This document shows positions 40,432 to 48,427 of a DNA stretch of 64,000 nt, piece after piece; position 1 is the stretch's first letter; every line of letters begins with the position of its first letter. Origin of the DNA: Streptomyces sp. LS1784 (GTDB lineage: Bacteria; Actinomycetota; Actinomycetes; Streptomycetales; Streptomycetaceae); NCBI RefSeq assembly GCF_020103755.1, contig NZ_JAHSQD010000002.1, forward strand, positions 1 to 64,000, written 5' to 3'. The notes beneath the pieces were generated by a model. That model was not told where the DNA came from. It worked only from the letters and a program-made list of their open reading frames with translations, and ran no database searches. The position numbers and the translations under genes were made by a program.

Positions 40432-41793
40432 TTGACTGACAAACGGCAACGCAACCAGCAGCTCGCCGCAGCCATCGAAGAATCCGGGTACACGTACGAA
40501 GCCCTCGCCAAGGCGACCCGCGCAGTCGCGGCCGAATCGGGAGAGCTGCTGCGCACCTCCCGCTCAGCGGTCCACTACTGGGTAGCCGGCGGCACTCCGA
40601 CCGGGCGGGCGCCGGGCTATCTCGCCGAAGCCCTGGGAAGGAAGCTCCAACGCAAGGTGACCGTGGCGGAACTCGCCCTAGGCTGCGACCCGGTCGAGGA
40701 AACCATGCACCCCGACCCGCTGGCCGCCGCCGCCGACCTCAGGAGGCTCATCGTGCACCGCCGCCGTGACTTCCTCGCGCTCGCGTTCTCCACCGCCGCC
40801 GTCGCGCTCCCGCTCACCTACGACCACCAGGCCGCCGCCGCCGTCTTGCGTGCGGTGGCCAACGGACGCCGGATCGGCGCCGGCGAACTCGAAACCGTCC
40901 GACAGTTCACCGAGATGTTCCGCACCGCCGACGAGCGGCACGGCGGCGGCCACGGCCTAGCCGCCATCACCACCTACCTCGACGACGTCGTCACCCCCAT
41001 GCTCCACGCGGGCGCCTTCCCGAACGAAGAGATCCGCGCCAGCGCCTTCGGCGCGGCTGCCGAACTGACCACCCTGATCGGCTGGAAGTGCCATGACGCA
41101 GGCAGGGAAGGCGCCGCGCAGAAGTTCTACCTGCTCGCCTACCAATTCGCCTGCGAGGGCGACCCCACCGGACACACGGCATGGACGATGCGTGCCCTCG
41201 TCCACCAGGCGCTCGACCTGAAACACCCCGCCGGCTGCGTCGGCCTAGCCCAGGCGGCGGTCGAGCGGGCACGCGGCAAGGTCGACCGGCAGACCGAAGC
41301 GCTGCTGCTCATCACGGCGGCCCGCGCTCACGGGGCAGACGGTGACAGAGTGACCGCCGCCAAGCTCATCCTCGCCGCCGAGGACGCCATGCTCGCGGGT
41401 GGCGCCGACACCATCCCCGCCTACGCCGCAGCCGCCGGCCCTGCCGCGGCCACCGTGGCCTCCCACACCGGACGCACCCTGACCGAGATGGGGGACAACA
41501 AGGCCGCCGAACGCCACTACCGCACAGCCCTGGACAACCGCCGCCCGGGCACCTACCACCGCCTCCGCGGCACAACCCTCGCCAACATCGCCAAGGCCGT
41601 CGCAGCCCAAGGACGCTACGAAGAAGCCGTGGGCCTGTGGAGCCAGAGCCTGGACCTGATGGAAGGCGTCGCCTCTCGCCGCAACCGGGCAGAGCTGGAC
41701 ACCATGCACTCCGCCCTCGGTCTTTACGCCAGGCGAGGAGTCCGTGGCGCTGCCGAACTCGCCAGCCGGGCCGTACTGCTGCGGGCGGAGTGA
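40432..41793 (+). CDS. Streptomyces-type HTH regulator with TPR-like domain
   Basis: The 453-residue protein begins at TTG after GGGAGGCCGAG. Residues 1-80 carry an XRE-like helix-turn-helix (YTYEALAKATRAVA, then TSRSAVHYWVAGGTPTGRAPGYLAEAL). A hydrophobic segment (DFLALAFSTAAVALPL) follows near residue 110, and the rest is helical repeats ending with KAAERHYRTALDNRRPG and RYEEAVGLWSQSLDLM. This family is abundant in Streptomyces and usually controls adjacent biosynthetic genes. It probably regulates the divergent sugar operon. Confidence 0.82.
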   Translation: MTDKRQRNQQLAAAIEESGYTYEALAKATRAVAAESGELLRTSRSAVHYWVAGGTPTGRAPGYLAEALGRKLQRKVTVAELALGCDPVEETMHPDPLAAAADLRRLIVHRRRDFLALAFSTAAVALPLTYDHQAAAAVLRAVANGRRIGAGELETVRQFTEMFRTADERHGGGHGLAAITTYLDDVVTPMLHAGAFPNEEIRASAFGAAAELTTLIGWKCHDAGREGAAQKFYLLAYQFACEGDPTGHTAWTMRALVHQALDLKHPAGCVGLAQAAVERARGKVDRQTEALLLITAARAHGADGDRVTAAKLILAAEDAMLAGGADTIPAYAAAAGPAAATVASHTGRTLTEMGDNKAAERHYRTALDNRRPGTYHRLRGTTLANIAKAVAAQGRYEEAVGLWSQSLDLMEGVASRRNRAELDTMHSALGLYARRGVRGAAELASRAVLLRAE

Positions 41794-41799
41794 CCTGCG

Positions 41800-42130
41800 G
41801 ATTCGCGCAACACGTCGACCTATCTCACCCGCCCCGTCACCCTCGAGCAAGCCGACCGCTGGTCCGCCGCCGGATGCCCCGTCCGCACCGACGGCGACGG
41901 CCACTGACGGGCCAGCGTTGGCTGGCTGCTCGAACTCATCGGTTGCCACCCCGGCCACAAGGTCGCCGACGGTATCCACTGCTCCGACCGGCGCGCGCTG
42001 ACCGTCACGGCCCGCGGTGAGACCACGGCAGCTGCCTTCGCCCATGCCCTCGCCGACCTGGCCGCACGGGTCAACGCCGCCACCGGGATCAACCTGAGCC
42101 CCGAGCCCGTCCCGTCGGCCAATGGCCCGC
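41800..42130 (+). pseudogene. Small gene with in-frame stop, decayed
   Basis: A frame of good coding quality reads TYLTRPVTLEQADRWSAAG, then VRTDGDGH, is stopped by TGA at 41905-41907, and resumes RASVGWLLELIGCHPGHK. A TGG at the stop would restore a tryptophan. No start codon is found before the conserved part. It is a non-functional remnant just after the regulator gene. Confidence 0.5.
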
Positions 42131-42224
42131 GTAGGTCCCGCGCCCGTCGGCGAAGGCGCGGCGCGAGTCCAACGGCCCACCCCAGTAGGAAACTTGGTGT
42201 GCCCAGCCGGTGGGCGGTTGGAGA

Positions 42225-42269
42225 GGTTGGGGGTGGTGGGGCTGCCAATGAGCCCCACCACCCCCAACC
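42225..42269 (+). repeat. Perfect inverted repeat with 18-bp arms
   Basis: Bases 42225-42242 (GGTTGGGGGTGGTGGGGC) are the exact reverse complement of 42252-42269 around TGCCAATGA. It lies 39 bases before the next ATG. A smaller hairpin, GCAGGG-ACCGAC-CCCTGC at 42274-42291, follows and faintly resembles the leader hairpin family. Confidence 0.7.
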
Positions 42270-42307
42270 CGTCGCAGGGACCGACCCCTGCTTGACCGAA
42301 GGCCGCC

Positions 42308-42874
42308 ATGCCGACACTGCCGCCGAAACCTGCCACCGCCGAGATTGTTACGGCCGCCCGCGACCGGCACCGCCGAGCCGCCGCCGACACCAACCTCGGC
42401 CCCACCGCACGCCGCTACCACCAGCACGCCGCCTGCGGCTACGACTGGGCACTCCAAGCCCACGGCACCCCGACGGCCGCCCGCCACCTCGGCTACGCCC
42501 ACGCCTACGCCGAGCAGGCCGCCAACCACGCGCCCGCCACCAGCAGGTGGACGCTCATCCTGCCCGGCCCGTTCTGCGACTGGCTGACCGAAAACGGGCA
42601 TCTGCCCGACGACTTCACCGGCGACGAGCCCACCGACCGGGTGCTGCTCGCCTACCGCGCCGGCGTCCCGCACCGCATCGACGCCTCCAGCTGGAGCCTG
42701 ACGATCCCAGCCCACGACCCCGTGGCGATGCACGAGCTCACCCAGATCGCGCTGCGCTTCGCTCAGCACTGCTCGCACGACAACCCCCACACGCCCGCCC
42801 AGGCCCGCGCCGCAGTCGCGCTCACCGACCGGATCGCAGACCTCTCCAAGCGCATGCTGCACGCCACCAACTGA
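42308..42874 (+). CDS. Unknown helical protein
   Basis: The 188-residue product is mostly helical: PATAEIVTAARDRHRRAAAD at the start, ARHLGYAHAYAEQAANH, and QARAAVALTDRIADLSKRML at the end. The centre has a WTLILPGPFCDWLTENG segment. A weak GAAGGCCGCC ribosome binding site precedes the ATG, below two hairpins. No family is recognised. It is probably transcribed with the small gene that follows. Confidence 0.6.
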   Translation: MPTLPPKPATAEIVTAARDRHRRAAADTNLGPTARRYHQHAACGYDWALQAHGTPTAARHLGYAHAYAEQAANHAPATSRWTLILPGPFCDWLTENGHLPDDFTGDEPTDRVLLAYRAGVPHRIDASSWSLTIPAHDPVAMHELTQIALRFAQHCSHDNPHTPAQARAAVALTDRIADLSKRMLHATN

Positions 42875-42880
42875 CGCCCG

Positions 42881-42901
42881 CCGGGCCGCGAACCGGCCCG
42901 G
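42881..42901 (+). promoter_or_regulatory. Weak variant of the leader hairpin, copy G
   Basis: CCGGGCC at 42881-42887 pairs with GGCCCGG at 42895-42901, and the interior reads GCGAAC. The loop register differs from the other copies, so membership is uncertain. Confidence 0.3.
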
Positions 42902-42923
42902 ACACGACCCGCCCAGGACCGCC

Positions 42924-43151
42924 ATGCCGAACTCCCGACCGATCCTCGCGCCGACCGGGCCCGCCCCCTACCGGCGCACCGACCCGAGCAGAAGCTTCCA
43001 AGACGCGCTGCTCCGCGAGGCCGAAGCCCAGCAAGGCGTCGCCGTCACCGCCTACGAACTCGTCGCCGCCCACGCCCGGACCCACGCCCCCGAGGCCGCC
43101 GCCATCGAGTTCGAGGAAACCCCCGCCTCCGACCGCATCCAGGCCCTGTGA
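42924..43151 (+). CDS. Small unknown protein
   Basis: The 75-residue product has a Pro/Arg-rich start and a helical middle (FQDALLREAEAQQGVAVTAY), ending IEFEETPASDRIQAL. It sits 49 bases after the previous gene, with a hairpin between, and has only a weak ribosome binding site. No family is recognised. Confidence 0.5.
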   Translation: MPNSRPILAPTGPAPYRRTDPSRSFQDALLREAEAQQGVAVTAYELVAAHARTHAPEAAAIEFEETPASDRIQAL

Positions 43152-43159
43152 GTCAACCC

Positions 43160-43470
43160 CCGTGATCACCGGTACCCGACCCCACCGCTGCTGTGGCGTC
43201 GCGCCACCACGCTGACTGCCATACCACCCTGGCTGACGAAAGCGGACCGCCTGCTGCCCGCCGTCCTGCTCGGGGCACACCTGCCGGTCATCGAGCTGGC
43301 CGGCCCCCGCCCGGGCCGCCGCCTCCTCAACCTTCCGGCCCCAGACGTAGCCGCCGCCTTCGCCTCCCGCATCCGCCGAGCCTTCCCGCAGGCGACCGCG
43401 CTCCTGCTCAGCCGAGTCTTTGCAATCCGAGGTCCTTCGAAAACGGCAGTAATCCCTCTGACGTGAGGAA
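43160..43470 (+). pseudogene. Start-less coding fragment
   Basis: A plus-strand frame of good composition reads AIPPWLTKADRLLPAVLLGA, VIELAGPRPGRRLLNLPAPD and VAAAFASRIRRAFPQ, but has no start codon after the preceding stop at 43149-43151. It runs into unrelated sequence near 43415, where it meets a truncated minus-strand gene. It appears to be the remains of a deleted gene. Confidence 0.4.
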
Positions 43471-43545
43471 GCGCTTGACATCCGTCGGGTTCCCAATGGC
43501 CGCAAGTCCATCGCCGTCGCTGATCAGCCGAATTTTGTTATCCAT
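43408..43545 (-). pseudogene. Truncated Streptomyces protein (N-terminal 45 residues only)
   Basis: ATG at 43545, with AGGAG upstream, opens MDNKIRLISDGDGLAAIGNP, the start of a longer protein family I recall from Streptomyces chromosomes. It continues TDVKRFLTSEGLLPFSKDLG but stops after GLQRLG at 43408. The remaining several hundred residues are missing. The cut coincides with the end of the plus-strand fragment, marking a deletion or insertion junction. Confidence 0.55.
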
Positions 43546-43705
43546 CGCCCGCTCCTGTAGTAAATAATCGAAGTTGAGGGGAGCTGGGGTGGGCGGCGCA
43601 AGAGCTTCCATCGCCGGAAAGCGCCGACCCCTACCTGGCCACCGACGCGCACCGCACACCTTCATGCGGCGGATTTGGCCGCGTCGAACGTCCGGCGGCC
43701 GGATG

Positions 43706-45316
43706 TTACTGGGCCGCCCAGCCCTGCTTCCACTTCTCCAGAACCAGCCAGAACTCGCGAGGCCATGACATCGTCAACGGATCGAAGGCGTAGCTCTCGG
43801 CTGAAGCCGTCTTCCAGAGATTGAGCGCGTTCTCCGCCTCATCTGCAAGGAGTCCTGCGGCGACCAAGAGGTCTCGTGCGGTGCCGTAGTCCCTGCGCTC
43901 TGCAGCGCTTGCGAGACTAGGCCAGAGTTCCCACACCAGGTGTTGTTGGAGTTCTCGAAGGTGATCGCCGGTTCTGCGCTCCACACCGTCGCGCACGTTC
44001 TGGTCAACCTCCTCCTCCTGGCGGTCGAGTTCACCAAGCTGGTCGTTATCCCAGCCGTGCTTCTCGACGAGCTCCCTCCAAAACATCCAGGCGCGCTCAG
44101 CCTCGGTGCGTGCGTACTCGTTGAGTCCTTCCTGAGTCAGTCGAGGGAATTGCCGGGCATCCAGCTCCTCGGAGCCGGGAGTCTCCATAGGTGAACTGGG
44201 CCCATTGCCGTACCGGATCTGCGTGAGGACCTCCAGCAGGCGGAGCGAGGATGCGACCTCCTCATCACGGATCACATGGCAGATGTCGGCAACATCCTGG
44301 ACGACCTCTTCCCAGCTTTCCTCCGCGATGTGGTTATCGAGCTGATCGGCCAGCGAGTCCGCCGAGCCTCGCTCGCGCAAGTCGCCCAGAAGCTCTTCGA
44401 TCTTGGCGTCAAGTCGCTCTACGGCTGCCTCAGCGGCCTCCTGGTCGCGCCTCGCCGCGGCTTCCTTCTCGGCACGCTCGACAGCCTCCCGACGCTGCTT
44501 GCGGGCTGCCTCGGAAGAAGGGAGACGGGTCTGCAAGGCCCGCATCTCCTCCGCTTTCGTCAGGTCGATCTCGTTGAGCAGCCCGATAGCGTGCATGCGG
44601 TGTCCGGCCTGGACGATCGGATCCGATGCGAGGCAGCAGAGCAGGCCCACAGCATCCTTCGGAGCACGTTGTGCCACGGCCACGGCAAGCGCTAGTCGGG
44701 TCGCGCTCGATGCACCCTGGTGCGCAACAAGCTGCTCCACGGCCTCAGGCACGTATCCGGCAGGGTGCTTGTGCTCGGCGAGAGCCAGACCTACCCGCAT
44801 GCGGGTGGTGAGCGGGGCCGTCTCGTCCGCGGCAAAGAGGTTTGCCGTCCACAGCGCCCACCCGTCACGTACGGCATCCGCTAGCCAATCCCAGCTGTTC
44901 CTGGGAAGCAGGTAGCGGGCTTCCAAGTAGCCCAGGTCGTCACGGCCGTGCGCCAACGTGTCGGCCGCCCGGTGCCGCAGTCCCGCGGGGAGGCCCTTGG
45001 CGCCGGCGACGTAGCAGAGACCGACTGTGTAGTCGGAGGCGGAGTAACTAGGCCGGTCAACCTGCACTCTGGACAGTTGCAGGATCCGCTGCAAGTCCTC
45101 GTGCCAGGGACCTGGTGCCCGGACGATGAATGAGGCTGCCGCGAGTGCTGGGCCGCCGCGAATGTTGCATGCTTCCAGACTGGAAGTGCGCCAGTGGTCG
45201 GCTAGCGACTCGTTTGCCAACCTGACGAGGCATGTCAAGGTGGCGTCGCTCGGCTTCCTGGAGCGTGCCGGTACCTCGCAGTCGGGCAGGAATTCGGGCC
45301 TTCCGGCGCTTCCCAT
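43706..45316 (-). CDS. Coiled-coil protein of unknown function, defence island
   Basis: The 536-residue protein starts at ATG 45316 with AAGGGGGA five bases upstream; an ATG at 45340 would add eight residues. Residues about 30-270 look like helical repeats (LRHRAADTLAHGRDDLGYLEARYLL). Residues about 285-335 form a charged coiled coil (REAVERAEKEAAARRDQEAAE). Two helical domains with many Trp and Glu follow. No catalytic motif is seen. Codon use is less GC-biased than in the phage block. It lies beside an HEPN-like and a Rad50-like gene on the same strand, so a defence role is plausible but unproven. Confidence 0.6.
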   Translation of the reverse strand: MGSAGRPEFLPDCEVPARSRKPSDATLTCLVRLANESLADHWRTSSLEACNIRGGPALAAASFIVRAPGPWHEDLQRILQLSRVQVDRPSYSASDYTVGLCYVAGAKGLPAGLRHRAADTLAHGRDDLGYLEARYLLPRNSWDWLADAVRDGWALWTANLFAADETAPLTTRMRVGLALAEHKHPAGYVPEAVEQLVAHQGASSATRLALAVAVAQRAPKDAVGLLCCLASDPIVQAGHRMHAIGLLNEIDLTKAEEMRALQTRLPSSEAARKQRREAVERAEKEAAARRDQEAAEAAVERLDAKIEELLGDLRERGSADSLADQLDNHIAEESWEEVVQDVADICHVIRDEEVASSLRLLEVLTQIRYGNGPSSPMETPGSEELDARQFPRLTQEGLNEYARTEAERAWMFWRELVEKHGWDNDQLGELDRQEEEVDQNVRDGVERRTGDHLRELQQHLVWELWPSLASAAERRDYGTARDLLVAAGLLADEAENALNLWKTASAESYAFDPLTMSWPREFWLVLEKWKQGWAAQ

Positions 45317-45452
45317 GCATCCCCCTTGATCGACAGCCATGGGCATACTAGCCACGGCCCGTGCGGTGCGGTGGCCCATCTCACTTCTCTCCTGGCAGGC
45401 GGCTTGAAACAGCGTTTTCAACGCGGCAGACGCTGTCCTGCCCTGCGGGTGT

Positions 45453-45821
45453 TCAGACACGAAGGGCTCGCAGCACGAATGCGACTTCGTCCCGCCATCC
45501 GAGGAGCTCGCCGACCGTCGGGGGCAACGCGAACTGCTGGTAGTGGCAGGCCCCGCTGAGGTTGCGCCAGACCGCCGCAAGCCGGCCGGCCAACCGGACG
45601 TCGAGGTGGTGGGCGAGCCATACAACCTTGGTTTCCGTCCGGCAGCGGCCGAGGGCCGGCCGGTGGGCGGAGATGTAGGCGTCGAGTCCCGCTTCCAGGG
45701 CACGGCGGAGCAGGAACACCGCGGCGCGCGGGTGGGCGGTTCCGGAGGATCCGGCATCGAGAAGCGATGCGGCGGCGGTCATGCGGTCCGCTGAGGCCAG
45801 CACATCGGCTGTAGCAGTCAC
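45453..45821 (-). CDS. HEPN-like protein coupled to the Rad50-like ATPase
   Basis: The 122-residue helical product has ARMTAA-type helices, PRAAVFLLRRALEAGLDAYI and then RNLSGACH at residues 86-93, an R-N-x5-H arrangement matching the R-x4-6-H motif of HEPN RNases and toxins. GTG at 45821 overlaps the ATPase stop (GTGA), so the two are translated together. In defence systems, HEPN proteins often serve as RNA-cleaving effectors released by a sensor. The length and motif fit; no experiment or search supports it here. Confidence 0.5.
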   Translation of the reverse strand: MTATADVLASADRMTAAASLLDAGSSGTAHPRAAVFLLRRALEAGLDAYISAHRPALGRCRTETKVVWLAHHLDVRLAGRLAAVWRNLSGACHYQQFALPPTVGELLGWRDEVAFVLRALRV

Positions 45822-48247
45822 AGGGATCGCAGTCCTTCCGTGGCAGTGGCCACCCGGTTGATGAACGCCATGGCGTCGTCCGTGTCCGGGATGGTGGCGT
45901 GGGCACCCTTGTTGCACAGTCCGACGACGCTGCTTGCATCGGGACCGATCCGGCGGCTGATCTCCCGGTACACATCGGCCTTGCTACGGGGCTCCCCGAA
46001 CAGGGCCAGGGCGGCCAGATTGGTCAGCTCACTGGCCCTGCCGATGCGCTCCTCGATGGCGAGATGCCCCATGCCGGTGCCGAGGAGGGTGCGGCGGGCC
46101 GACTCCTGGAGGGCGGCCTCCAGAGCGAGGCGGCACTGGCCGGGCAGGACCTCACCGAGGATCGCAGCAGTAACTTTGTTGTCCCGGGCGACCGCACGAG
46201 CGGCGGCCAGCTCACGCTTGACCGGGTCGTCGACGGAACGGACGGTCACCTTCGAACGTCGGAACCGGCCGACCTCGAGGATCGTGGCCTTGATCCGGTG
46301 GAAGCGCAGGGCGTCCGGCAGCCGGGTGTCATGGGAGAAGACCACGACCTGGTGGGTCCGGGCGATCTCTTCCAGCAGCCGGGCGAGGCCCTCGACCTTC
46401 CGAGGGTCCATGGACTGCACCGGATCGTCGATGACGACGAAGCCGAACGGGCTCTGCGGGGCCATGGCCCGGGGCAGGAACAGGGCCAGCGCGAGGGAGA
46501 ACAGTTCGCCCTGGCTCACGACACCCAGCGCGGAGGCGTCGACGTCGTCCACGGTGACGTTCAGTGCCACGCCCCGGCCGCTGTACGTCTCGGAGCCCTT
46601 GAGCATGACGTCACCGAGGGCGACGTTGCTCTCCTGGCTGAGGTACTGCCAGATGCTCTGCGCAGTTTCGGCGATGGAGCGCATACGGGCTTCACGCAGC
46701 TCGGCCTGCACCTCCTTGAGCCATGCCCTCGCCTTCTTGACCTGGGCCAGCAGCGGCTTGGCGGCGGCTGCCTCATCGGCCAGCGCGAGCCACGATGCGA
46801 GCTGCGGGACTACGCCGCGCCACTGCTCGTCCTGCTCCGCCAGCCGATGCTTCGCCTCCTGGCGGACATGCCGGCAGGCGTCGGCGAGTGCCGCCGCCTG
46901 CTTCTCGGCGCGAGCCGCGAGCTCGTGCGGGTCGCGAATGCCGCGGCAGGCGACCCATTCGTCCCAGAGGACGTGCAGGTGATCGGGCAGGTCAGTCGCG
47001 CGGCTATGGATCAGTGCCCGCAGGTCGTCCGTGGAGTCCCGCACGGCCTGCTGCGCGCACCGGGCCTCGGCGGCCTCCTCGCGGAGCAGGTCGGCCTGGG
47101 CGGCTGCCGCGGCGGCCCACGCATCGTCGAGGCGGTCCGCACTCCGGCAGACCGGGCAGGTGTGGTCCGCGGGGTGCTGGGAGCGCAGCCGCAGGGCCCA
47201 GTCGAGGAGGTCGGCGCGGGCGAGCGCGGTGCCGGCGTCACTGTGCCGGACGTCCTCGGCCGCTGCGACGGCCTCCCGCAGTCGGGCGACGGCTTCGGTC
47301 ACCGCGTCGGTGTCCGGGCCGCTGAGCGCGGCCAGCCGGTGCAGCCGGGCCAGCTCCGTCGTGTCAGCGAGCGGCGCCCCCGCGATCAGGGCGCGGATGC
47401 GCTCGCGGTCCGGGAATCGCTGCCGGAGCGCCGTCACCGCATCGTGGACGCGCTCGTCCGGAACGTCCGCGAGGGCCGCCACCAGGGGCGGCAGCGCGGT
47501 CTTGGCCTGCTTCTCGCTCAGCGTCAGCTGCTGTTCGCGTGCGGCGAGCCGATCGGCGGCTTCGCTGAGCGTCTCGAGGCCCAGAAGCGTGGCGAGCCGG
47601 TCGTACATCCGGCTGGGCTTGGCGCTCATCATCTGGCCGAGCTCACTGTAGGAGAGGATCGGCCGGAACGACCGCAGGTCCTCCGCCCAGCCGAGAGCTG
47701 CGAGCGGCAGCGGGGTCGGCCCGAGCCCGAGGACCGCCGACTCGGACTCGGAGAACGACGTGGTGTCGGCCCAGGTACGGGTGATCGTGAGTGGTCGGAC
47801 CCGGCCGGACGCGAGGAGTTCCAGCTCGAGACGGTGCGGTCCGGAGTGGTGCAGGTTACGCCAGCCGTCCTGCTGGGCGGTCTGCACGTTCTTGCCGTCC
47901 TCGTCCTCCCAACGGCGATTGCGCCCGGTGAGGGCGACCTCAATTCCCTCGGCGAAGCTGGACTTGCCGCTGCCGTTCCTCCCCTGCACCACCGTCAGGC
48001 CCGGGCCCGGCGGGATGTGGAGCGTGGCGGCTTCCCCGATGCCGCGGAAGCCTTCGACGGTGATCGACTTCAGGTAGGCGCCACGGACGGCGGCGGCCTC
48101 GGAACCTTCGACACCGTCCAGAGCTTCGCGAACCAGTGCGTCGACCTCCTCGGACAGCGGAGCGGACTCCAGCCGCTGGACGACGGCCGCGATCGGCGAT
48201 GCCGGCAGTGCGGGTGCGGTGGGTGCGGGGCTGGTGCTGGTCGTCAT
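45818..48247 (-). CDS. Rad50/RloC-like zinc-hook ATPase
   Basis: The 809-residue protein has a Walker A (GRNGSGKS, residues 89-96), a coiled coil interrupted by a CPVC zinc hook (364-367), a second coiled coil, a VSQGE signature-like segment (577-581) and Walker B in VVIDDPVQSMD (604-614). This is the layout of SMC/Rad50 ATPases, and of RloC anticodon nucleases associated with type I restriction loci. A C-terminal helical region (ALAALFGEP-like, ending LCNKGAHATI) follows the ATPase head and could be a HEPN-like or partner-binding domain. ATG 48247 follows CCAGGAGCGCGCT. Confidence 0.75.
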   Translation of the reverse strand: MTTSTSPAPTAPALPASPIAAVVQRLESAPLSEEVDALVREALDGVEGSEAAAVRGAYLKSITVEGFRGIGEAATLHIPPGPGLTVVQGRNGSGKSSFAEGIEVALTGRNRRWEDEDGKNVQTAQQDGWRNLHHSGPHRLELELLASGRVRPLTITRTWADTTSFSESESAVLGLGPTPLPLAALGWAEDLRSFRPILSYSELGQMMSAKPSRMYDRLATLLGLETLSEAADRLAAREQQLTLSEKQAKTALPPLVAALADVPDERVHDAVTALRQRFPDRERIRALIAGAPLADTTELARLHRLAALSGPDTDAVTEAVARLREAVAAAEDVRHSDAGTALARADLLDWALRLRSQHPADHTCPVCRSADRLDDAWAAAAAAQADLLREEAAEARCAQQAVRDSTDDLRALIHSRATDLPDHLHVLWDEWVACRGIRDPHELAARAEKQAAALADACRHVRQEAKHRLAEQDEQWRGVVPQLASWLALADEAAAAKPLLAQVKKARAWLKEVQAELREARMRSIAETAQSIWQYLSQESNVALGDVMLKGSETYSGRGVALNVTVDDVDASALGVVSQGELFSLALALFLPRAMAPQSPFGFVVIDDPVQSMDPRKVEGLARLLEEIARTHQVVVFSHDTRLPDALRFHRIKATILEVGRFRRSKVTVRSVDDPVKRELAAARAVARDNKVTAAILGEVLPGQCRLALEAALQESARRTLLGTGMGHLAIEERIGRASELTNLAALALFGEPRSKADVYREISRRIGPDASSVVGLCNKGAHATIPDTDDAMAFINRVATATEGLRSL

Positions 48248-48320
48248 AGCGCGCTCCTGGAGAAGAGGAGGTGGGGACGATGACACGGCTGCCGTGGCGA
48301 CGACGGCAGCACGAGCTGTG

Positions 48321-48360
48321 CAAGCAGATCTAGATAAGCAGATCTCTGAAAGCATTGTCA
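48321..48360 (-). promoter_or_regulatory. Minus-strand promoter overlapped by AAGCAGATCT direct repeats
   Basis: On the minus strand TTGACA (48355-48360) is followed after 18 bases by TTATCT (48331-48336). AAGCAGATCT at 48321-48330 recurs at 48335-48344 and covers the -10 element. The HTH-methyltransferase encoded divergently is a candidate repressor. Confidence 0.6.
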
Positions 48361-48427
48361 ATCGAATGTATACCTTGACGGGTGGTGTAGAGTGTTTACC
48401 GTCCACTTCCGAGAGGGGCGGGGCTCC

